From Oscillospiraceae bacterium (GTDB lineage: Bacteria; Bacillota; Clostridia; Oscillospirales; Oscillospiraceae), in NCBI GenBank assembly GCA_029067025.1, contig JAIEFH010000227.1:1-10084 (forward strand): a stretch of DNA of 10,084 bases, given 5' to 3'. Made by a program: the position numbers and the translations under genes. Under the pieces are notes generated by a model. That model did no database searches. It was not told the DNA's origin and saw nothing but the letters and a program-made list of their open reading frames with translations. Below, piece by piece: positions 6,652 to 10,084 of the stretch (position 1 is its first letter; every line of letters starts with the position of its first letter).

Positions 6652-6664
6652 CCTTTCGGCCCCT
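6643..6664 (-). terminator. Intrinsic terminator of carD
   Basis: The minus-strand RNA folds AGGGGCC-GAAA-GGCUCCU: a 7-bp stem with one G-U pair and a GAAA tetraloop, followed directly by a U-run. It lies 23 nt after the carD stop. The stem is short, so leaky termination allowing ispDF expression is plausible. Confidence 0.7.
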
Positions 6665-6686
6665 CTCGCTTACAACCTGTTTCACA

Positions 6687-7166
6687 TCAATGGCTCAGGA
6701 CGCTGTCCACGCTGCTCTCCACCGTCTCGTAGGGCAGGCTCTGGGCCAGCACCAGCTCGGAGATGAGGATCTGCTTGGCCGTGTGGAGCATCTTGCGCTC
6801 CCCGTTGGACAGCCCCCGCTGGCTCTCCCGCTGGCGCAGGCCCTTGACCACCCGGGCCACCTCCAGCAGATCGCCGCTCTTCAGCCGCTCCAAATTCTCC
6901 CGGTACCGGCGGTTCCAGTTCTGGGTCATATCCACCTCGATGCCCTCCATGGCAGTCATCAGCTCCTCCGCCTTCGCGCCGGACACCACTGGACGCATCC
7001 CGATCCCCACCGTATTGTCTGTGGGCACCATGACCACCATATTGCCCACAGAAAGCTTGAGCTGGTAATATTCCTGCACCTGCCCCGCCACCTTGCGCTG
7101 CACGATGGAGTCGATCACGCCCGCCCCATGCATGGGGTGTACCACCTTATCGCCAACCTGAAACAA
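6687..7166 (-). CDS. carD: CarD-family transcriptional regulator, TTG start
   Basis: CarD binds the RNA polymerase beta subunit and the upstream edge of the transcription bubble, altering open-complex stability. Protein of 159 residues: an RNAP-interaction domain at 1-60 (FQVGDKVVHPMHGAGVI), then a helical DNA-binding domain at 70-155 with NWNRRYRENLERLKSGDL (Trp84 at the position of the wedge tryptophan known in mycobacterial CarD) and LSNGERKMLHTAKQIL. The start is a TTG at 7166-7164, not the in-frame ATG at 7232. The TTG puts the protein at the family's usual beginning and has GGAGGTGA about 5 nt upstream, while the longer form would begin in the promoter. It has its own promoter(s) and a terminator, and is followed by ispD and ispF. 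Confidence 0.93.
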   Translation of the reverse strand: MFQVGDKVVHPMHGAGVIDSIVQRKVAGQVQEYYQLKLSVGNMVVMVPTDNTVGIGMRPVVSGAKAEELMTAMEGIEVDMTQNWNRRYRENLERLKSGDLLEVARVVKGLRQRESQRGLSNGERKMLHTAKQILISELVLAQSLPYETVESSVDSVLSH

Positions 7167-7192
7167 TCCCTCACCTCCAAAATACGCATATC

Positions 7193-7263
7193 TTTCCACA
7201 AATATTATACCCATTTTCCACCCGTAAAGCAACTATTTTCCTGAATTTTTTCTGAAATTTTCC
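7193..7263. repeat. Four GGAAA motifs at exact 22-bp intervals over the carD promoter
   Basis: On the plus strand, TTTCC begins at 7193, 7215, 7237 and 7259 (GGAAA on the minus strand). Three copies extend to TTTCCAC; the third is TTTCCTG. The first lies downstream of the carD -10, the second between -10 and -35, and the other two upstream. An extra T-tract at 7246-7251 falls near the half-period. This could be a same-face operator array or phased A-tract curvature. Confidence 0.55.
7204..7232 (-). promoter_or_regulatory. Proximal carD promoter
   Basis: The minus strand has a perfect -10 TATAAT (7204-7209) and a weak -35 TTGCTT (7227-7232), 17 bp apart. It would start near 7197, about 30 nt before the TTG start codon. 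The weak -35 suggests dependence on an activator or on upstream curved DNA. Confidence 0.7.
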
Positions 7264-7300
7264 ACGAAAAAACTGTCTCCAGCGCTGTTTTACGAGTAAA

Positions 7301-7328
7301 CATATACCAAAAAGCTCCATTTTGTCAA
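7301..7328 (-). promoter_or_regulatory. Possible distal carD promoter
   Basis: A consensus -35 TTGACA (7323-7328, minus strand) is followed by TATATG after 16 bp or TATGTT after 18 bp. It would give a leader of about 130 nt running through the GGAAA array. It lies just past the terminator of the upstream hydrolase gene. The -10 is imperfect. Confidence 0.45.
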
Positions 7329-7350
7329 TTTCTCTGCGGCCCGGAAAAGC

Positions 7351-7389
7351 AAAAGACCCCGGCGGGCCCTGCGGCCGCCGAGGTCTTTT
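7351..7389 (-). terminator. Terminator of the first cell-wall hydrolase gene
   Basis: Stem of 15 positions (AAAAGACC and CGGCGG with their complements, one C-A mismatch) with a 9-nt loop. In the minus direction it ends GGTCTTTTGCTTTT. It begins 8 nt after the stop at 7397. Confidence 0.85.
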
Positions 7390-7396
7390 TCACTGT

Positions 7397-8353
7397 TTAC
7401 CTGTAAAAGTCGTGGGCCCCGATGGTGGTCACGTACGTGCGGTGCTTGTAGGCGTAGCTCCTGGCTCCCGCCGCGTTGAAGAACAGCGCATCGGGCACCA
7501 CCTGGACGCCCTCCAGCACCAGCATGGCCGCCACCTTGGACTCCCAGTTGGGCTCCTTATAGATGGAACCGCTGGAAGCGGGACTGAACTGGTTCTTCTG
7601 GAACAGCACGTCGTACAGCGTGTTGGGGAACTGGGGATTGTTCACCCGGTTCATCACCACGTTGCCCACGGCGATCTTGCCCTCCAGGGACTGGTTGCCG
7701 CTCTCCGCGTGGATGATACGGGCGAGCCACATGACCGTCTCGCTGTCATACATATCCTGCCCGGACACCAGATAGGGCTCCGCGCCCTCCTGGTGCGCCA
7801 GCAGAACCTGCCCCGTCACGGCGTCATAGTCCACGGTGAGATTAAACACCTGGGCCAGCAGCCGGACAGGCGCCGCCACCCGTCCGTTCAGGAGGATGGT
7901 GCCGCCGCTGGCATAGAGGTAGCGGCCGTTGGCCGTAAAGTAGGACGCGCCCGCAACGGCCAAGAGGGCCAAATCAGCGGTCAGCACATTGGCGGCGTCC
8001 TCGATTCCATCGCTGTCGGTATCCACCTCCACGACCTGGGTAACGGCGGAGGCGTTGACGGAAACCGCTCCGTCCCCTTCCTCCACCATGGCCTCCGCGT
8101 CCAGCGCGGACACGAAGGAGCTCACTGTCACATAGCACACGCCGTCCCGCATTTCATACTCCATGGTGGGGACGGACTCACCATCCAGCAGGATGGTGCT
8201 GTATATCTCTTCAGGCTCCGGGCTTTCCACAACGGCCTCCGCGGAAACTTCATCCAGAATTTCCTCGGGAACCGCGGCCAGCGCCGGCAGGGTCAGGCTC
8301 AGGACAGTGAGGATGGCCAGCAGAAAGCTGGCTGCTCGTTTTTTCATAGACAT
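7397..8353 (-). CDS. Secreted cell-wall hydrolase, SleB-like (Hydrolase_2)
   Basis: Protein of 318 residues with a signal peptide at 1-27 (KKRAASFLLAILTVLSL, cleavage near ALA-A). Residues 55-190 form a degenerate copper-amine-oxidase-like beta domain, commonly a wall-associated module in Clostridia. It contains an acidic loop, DTDSDGIED (111-119), that looks like a Ca-binding loop. Residues 203-318 are the Hydrolase_2 domain with WLARIIHAESGNQSLEGKIAVGNVV..NRV; Glu217 aligns with the catalytic Glu of SleB-type lytic transglycosylases. It ends TYVTTIGAHDFYR, shared with the neighbouring paralogue. The start at 8353 (MSMKKR) has GAGGAGA 6 nt upstream. It has its own promoter with a WalR-type box and its own terminator. 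A vegetative wall-remodelling role is as likely as spore-cortex lysis. Confidence 0.9.
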   Translation of the reverse strand: MSMKKRAASFLLAILTVLSLTLPALAAVPEEILDEVSAEAVVESPEPEEIYSTILLDGESVPTMEYEMRDGVCYVTVSSFVSALDAEAMVEEGDGAVSVNASAVTQVVEVDTDSDGIEDAANVLTADLALLAVAGASYFTANGRYLYASGGTILLNGRVAAPVRLLAQVFNLTVDYDAVTGQVLLAHQEGAEPYLVSGQDMYDSETVMWLARIIHAESGNQSLEGKIAVGNVVMNRVNNPQFPNTLYDVLFQKNQFSPASSGSIYKEPNWESKVAAMLVLEGVQVVPDALFFNAAGARSYAYKHRTYVTTIGAHDFYR

Positions 8354-8367
8354 GAAATCTCTCCTCA

Positions 8368-8391
8368 TTACAATTTGTTCTCAAATTGTAA
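8368..8391. repeat. Perfect inverted repeat in the hydrolase leader
   Basis: Arms TTACAATTTG and CAAATTGTAA (10 bp each) flank TTCT. It spans roughly +1 to +21 of the predicted transcript, just upstream of the ribosome binding site, and shares bases with the WalR-type box at 8387-8403. It could be an mRNA hairpin or an additional inverted half-site. Confidence 0.6.
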
Positions 8392-8403
8392 CCACATTGT
8401 AAC
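8387..8403 (+). promoter_or_regulatory. WalR (YycF)-type box, hydrolase 1
   Basis: TGTAAC-CACAT-TGTAAC on the plus strand matches the published WalR consensus TGTWAH-N5-TGTWAH in both half-sites and in spacing. It overlaps the -10 box of the gene transcribed leftward. Overlap with the core promoter suggests repression, though this is inference. Confidence 0.65.
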
Positions 8404-8424
8404 TTATTCAAAACCATTTTGCAA
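8396..8424 (-). promoter_or_regulatory. Promoter of hydrolase 1
   Basis: On the minus strand, -35 TTGCAA (8419-8424) and -10 TACAAT (8396-8401) are 17 bp apart. The predicted start is near 8389, giving a leader of about 36 nt. A second TACAAT lies 11 bp downstream as part of the WalR-type direct repeat. Confidence 0.7.
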
Positions 8425-8441
8425 CCTTTTGAATCCAGCAA

Positions 8442-8478
8442 AATAGCCGAACCTCTTATATCAAGAGGCTCGGCTATT
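8442..8478 (-). terminator. Terminator of the second hydrolase gene
   Basis: A 16-bp stem (AATAGCCG..CTCTT with its complement, one G-U pair in the minus RNA) closes a 5-nt loop and is followed by TTTT on the minus strand. It lies about 60 nt after the stop at 8539, so the two hydrolase genes are separate units. Confidence 0.85.
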
Positions 8479-8538
8479 GTGCAGATTATACAGTTTTGAC
8501 CAATTTCTCCAAAATTTGATTGGAATTTCCTGGATTGC

Positions 8539-9339
8539 TTAACGGTAGAACCAGTGGCATCCAATGGTGGTCACGTAGGTCTGGTTTTTCATGACCCAGT
8601 GGTTATTTGTCAGCTCAGGGGCTATAAAGTACAGGCTGTCCCCCGCCGCCCTGGCCCCGTCCAGCACCAGCTTGGCGGCCAGCACGCTCTCTTGGGTGGG
8701 CTCGTTGTATATGGTGCCGTTGGCCACCGGGGTGAACTGCACACCCCACTTGCGGTCAAAGATCACGTCGTAAATCGTGTCGGGGAACTCCTCACTGGCC
8801 ACCCGGTTGAGCACCACCGTGCCCACCGCCAGCTTGCCCAGCAGCGGCTCGCCCCGGCTCTCGGCGGAGATGATGCGGGCCATCCAGTACAGATCGTTCT
8901 CCGTGTAGGGGGTAGGGCCGGACCGCCCCGTCCCCGGGGTGAGGGTCACGCCGCTCCGGGCGCTCCAGTCCACCCGGCCGCCCAGCGCCTGGGCCAGCAC
9001 CCGGATGGGCACCAGGGTGGTACCGCCCTCCAGGCGCACGCCCTGGGGTATGTACAGCGCCCGGTCATTCACCGTCAGCCACTGTTCCCCCGGTTTGGCA
9101 GAAAGGGTCAGCCCCTCCCCCCGCACCCAGGCCGAGCCGCTCTCCCAGGTAACCGTTGTGTCCGGCGCCAACACTCCGGCCACGGTGCGCAGGGACACGT
9201 AGGTGGTGTTCCCCACTAGGCGGGCCTTGGCCTGAGTCCACAGGTTTTGCCCGTTGACGGACAGCACGTCCGCCGCCGAGGCGGGCAGGACCAGCGCCGC
9301 CGCCAGCGCCAGCCCCAGAATGGTTCGTTTGATTTTCAT
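8539..9339 (-). CDS. Secreted cell-wall hydrolase, SleB-like, second paralogue
   Basis: Protein of 266 residues. Signal peptide at 1-22 (KIKRTILGLALAAALVLPASA). Residues 25-135 form a copper-amine-oxidase-like domain with clear family sequence (TTYVSLRTVAGVL; GGTTLVPIRVLAQALGGRVDW). Residues 147-266 are the Hydrolase_2 domain, with MARIISAESRGEPLLGKLAVGTVVLNRV and putative catalytic Glu160. The N-terminal module is better preserved than in the neighbouring paralogue, and the C-terminal domains clearly align (YDVIF..QFTPVANGTIYNEP; TYVTTIGCHWFYR). Such pairs act on peptidoglycan outside the membrane. The ATG has AAGGAG 9 nt upstream. It has its own promoter, WalR-type box and terminator. SleB proper also needs YpeB, which is not seen here. 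Confidence 0.92.
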   Translation of the reverse strand: MKIKRTILGLALAAALVLPASAADVLSVNGQNLWTQAKARLVGNTTYVSLRTVAGVLAPDTTVTWESGSAWVRGEGLTLSAKPGEQWLTVNDRALYIPQGVRLEGGTTLVPIRVLAQALGGRVDWSARSGVTLTPGTGRSGPTPYTENDLYWMARIISAESRGEPLLGKLAVGTVVLNRVASEEFPDTIYDVIFDRKWGVQFTPVANGTIYNEPTQESVLAAKLVLDGARAAGDSLYFIAPELTNNHWVMKNQTYVTTIGCHWFYR

Positions 9340-9372
9340 GCTCTGTCACTCCTTGGGGGTTGTTATGGGCAT

Positions 9373-9401
9373 ATTGTAACTGTTTTGTAACCGCTCGGCA
9401 A
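9373..9401 (-). promoter_or_regulatory. Promoter of hydrolase 2
   Basis: On the minus strand, -35 TTGCCG (9396-9401) and -10 TACAAT (9373-9378) are exactly 17 bp apart. The predicted start is near 9366, giving a leader of about 27 nt. Confidence 0.7.
9375..9391 (+). promoter_or_regulatory. WalR (YycF)-type box, hydrolase 2
   Basis: TGTAAC-TGTTT-TGTAAC on the plus strand: both half-sites and the 5-bp spacing fit TGTWAH-N5-TGTWAH. It runs from inside the -10 into the spacer, in the same orientation relative to the gene as the box at 8387-8403. Confidence 0.65.
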
Positions 9402-9425
9402 GCGACAATGGTTTCCACCCCAAAG

Positions 9426-9513
9426 AGGATATTCCAAAAGACTCCCCCGCCTCTCGGCGGGGGAGTCCTCTGGCGGCCTCAATTGTTTCCATGTTTAGAA
9501 GGATATTCCAAAA
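9426..9513. repeat. 14-bp direct repeat attached to two hairpins
   Basis: AGGATATTCCAAAA occurs exactly at 9426-9439 and 9500-9513, 74 bp apart. Each copy lies at the U-tract side of a GC-rich hairpin (9440-9467 and 9516-9541). The stems differ in sequence. The sequence between the units (9468-9499) holds no gene. Confidence 0.75.
9440..9467 (-). terminator. Second tandem terminator hairpin
   Basis: Perfect 12-bp stem (GACTCCCCCGCC and its complement) with a 4-nt loop, followed on the minus strand by TTTT and GGAATATCCT. It would act as a back-up terminator for the TSCPD gene and insulates the hydrolase 2 promoter. Confidence 0.7.
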
Positions 9514-9541
9514 AACACCCCGCGTCCATGGACGCGGGGTG
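9510..9541 (-). terminator. Terminator of the TSCPD gene
   Basis: 12-bp GC-rich stem (CACCCCGCGTCC and its complement) around a central AT, followed on the minus strand by T6 (9515-9510). It begins 12 nt after the stop at 9554. Confidence 0.88.
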
Positions 9542-9553
9542 CTCCCGTATACC

Positions 9554-9805
9554 TTAATTTAATTGGGCGGACTTCAGGGCCTTGGCCAACTGGTCCGGGC
9601 AGGAGGTGGGCTTCATACCGCAGCGGATGCCGTCCATCCGGGCAATGGCCTCGTCCACGCTCATCCCCTTCAGCAGGGAGGAGATGCCCCTGAGGTTGCC
9701 GTTGCAGCCTCCCAGCACCCGCACCTCCTGGATCACGCCGTCCTCCACGTCGATTTCCATTCTCTGGGAGCACACTCCTCTGGGGGTATACTGGATGGTT
9801 TGCAT
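9554..9805 (-). CDS. TIGR03905-family TSCPD domain protein
   Basis: Small soluble protein of 83 residues starting MQTIQYTPRGVCSQRM. The C-terminal TSCPDQLAKAL (67-77) carries the TSCPD signature that also occurs at the C-terminus of some class II ribonucleotide reductases. Cysteines 12, 34, 62 and 69 may bind metal. No function is established for the stand-alone family. The ATG at 9805 has AAGGA 8 nt upstream. The frame stays open further upstream, but that stretch contains the promoter and is not coding. It is a single-gene unit with its own promoter and strong terminator, divergent from the lipoprotein gene. Confidence 0.92.
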   Translation of the reverse strand: MQTIQYTPRGVCSQRMEIDVEDGVIQEVRVLGGCNGNLRGISSLLKGMSVDEAIARMDGIRCGMKPTSCPDQLAKALKSAQLN

Positions 9806-9833
9806 ATACCTCTTCCTTTCTGTTTTTGTGGTC

Positions 9834-9862
9834 ATTATATCAGAACCCAGGGCAGATGGCAA
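9834..9862 (-). promoter_or_regulatory. Promoter of the TSCPD gene
   Basis: On the minus strand, TTGCCA (9857-9862) and TATAAT (9834-9839) are 17 bp apart. These are the same hexamers and spacing as the cdaA promoter. The leader is about 20 nt. Confidence 0.85.
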
Positions 9863-9889
9863 GCGGTTTGTCCGCGCCCTAATTGTCCA

Positions 9890-9918
9890 TTTACAAGCTT
9901 CGACAAAATTGGTATAAT
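9890..9918 (+). promoter_or_regulatory. Promoter of the lipoprotein gene
   Basis: On the plus strand, TTTACA (9890-9895) and TATAAT (9913-9918) are 17 bp apart, with an extended -10 (TGGTATAAT). It starts near 9925. It lies back to back with the TSCPD promoter, the -35 boxes 27 bp apart, so one bound regulator could affect both. Confidence 0.85.
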
Positions 9919-9977
9919 ACGATATATCTACGTCTGTCCGCCGCCGGCGGGCGTGTTTTAAGAGGAGGTACCCGTCC

Positions 9978-10084
9978 ATGAAGCGAATCACCTGCCTGTT
10001 CTGCGCGCTGCTGCTCCTGCTTTCCGCCGGCTGCGGAAGCGAGAAACCAGAGCCCACCGCCGACCCCACCGAGTCCGTCTCCAT
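9978..10084 (+). CDS. Lipoprotein, N-terminal part only
   Basis: The first 35 residues are visible. A lipoprotein signal peptide, MKRITCLFCALLLLLSAGC, has the lipobox SAGC with Cys19 as the lipidated residue. A Glu/Pro/Thr-rich linker follows (GSEKPEPTADPTES), typical of surface lipoproteins of Gram-positive anaerobes. The ATG has AGGAGG 9 nt upstream and a strong promoter. The functional domain lies beyond the window, so no role can be given. Confidence 0.9.
   Translation, partial: MKRITCLFCALLLLLSAGCGSEKPEPTADPTESVS

Noticed and set aside
5419..6732. Long plus-strand open frames opposite ispF/ispD (to 437 codons), and similar ones at 6066-7244, 7322-8446, 3951-5027 and 8554-9219
   Set aside because: They lie antisense to genes with intact family motifs, have low-complexity His/Arg/Pro/Ala-rich products and lack ribosome binding sites. 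High GC content makes such shadow frames common.
7167..7232. CarD starting at the ATG at 7232
   Set aside because: It would place 22 residues inside the -10/-35 region and after no ribosome binding site; the TTG at 7166 has GGAGGTGA and matches family starts.
9943..9960. GC-rich palindromic stretch (CCGCC/GGCGG) then TTTT in the lipoprotein leader, as a possible attenuator
   Set aside because: Only about 5 bp of stem and a short T-run right before the ribosome binding site; too weak to call.
9806..10084. N-terminal extension of the TSCPD protein in an open frame reaching the right edge
   Set aside because: The extension covers both divergent promoters. The ATG at 9805 has a ribosome binding site and gives the family's normal length.
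1..10084. Defence system, prophage, CRISPR or mobile element
   Set aside because: No repeat arrays, transposase, integrase, phage structural or nuclease genes were seen. Genes are densely packed core-type genes with uniform composition.

Overview
The window looks like a chromosomal segment of a high-GC Clostridia, most likely an Oscillospiraceae-type gut anaerobe (Flavonifractor/Oscillibacter-like; inferred). The reasons are GC-rich coding sequence with AT-rich promoters, strong AGGAGG-type ribosome binding sites, consensus sigma-A promoters with 17-bp spacers, and the gene families present: cdaA-cdaR, CarD, the MEP isoprenoid enzymes, DUF5685, DUF3343, SleB-type hydrolases and a TIGR03905 TSCPD protein. 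Twelve of the thirteen genes run leftward on the minus strand. Only a lipoprotein gene entering at the right edge is on the plus strand. No RNA genes, insertion sequences, CRISPR array or phage genes were seen.

Layout from right to left, in transcription order. (a) 9554-9977: a TSCPD-domain gene and a lipoprotein gene diverge from back-to-back promoters. The TSCPD gene is followed by two tandem terminator-type hairpins that share a 14-bp repeat. (b) 7397-9401: two separately transcribed paralogous secreted cell-wall hydrolases. Each has a promoter whose -10 is overlapped by a perfect WalR (YycF)-type box, TGTAAC-N5-TGTAAC. (c) 5081-7328: carD, ispD, ispF and a DUF3343 gene, with the cysteine-desulfurase-like gene at 3957-5084 overlapping the DUF3343 gene by 4 nt. 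The carD terminator lies directly against the ispD ribosome binding site, and the two can form mutually exclusive hairpins. (d) 1-3874: an operon from one near-consensus promoter, cdaA-cdaR-DUF5685-J-domain protein-membrane protein, with overlaps of 20 and 38 nt and two 1-nt gaps.

The shared theme is growth control and envelope synthesis. CdaA/CdaR make and regulate c-di-AMP, the second messenger for turgor and wall homeostasis. IspD/IspF supply isoprenoid precursors, including those for undecaprenyl carrier lipid. The hydrolases remodel peptidoglycan under probable WalRK control, and CarD tunes RNA polymerase at promoters. DUF3343 with the desulfurase suggests sulfur or selenium trafficking.

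I found no obviously new defence or mobile system. The points most worth a second look are the paired WalR boxes, the terminator/SD switch between carD and ispD, a 22-bp-phased GGAAA array over the carD promoter, and two Asp-rich motifs in DUF5685 that resemble the metal-binding motifs of isoprenoid synthases.
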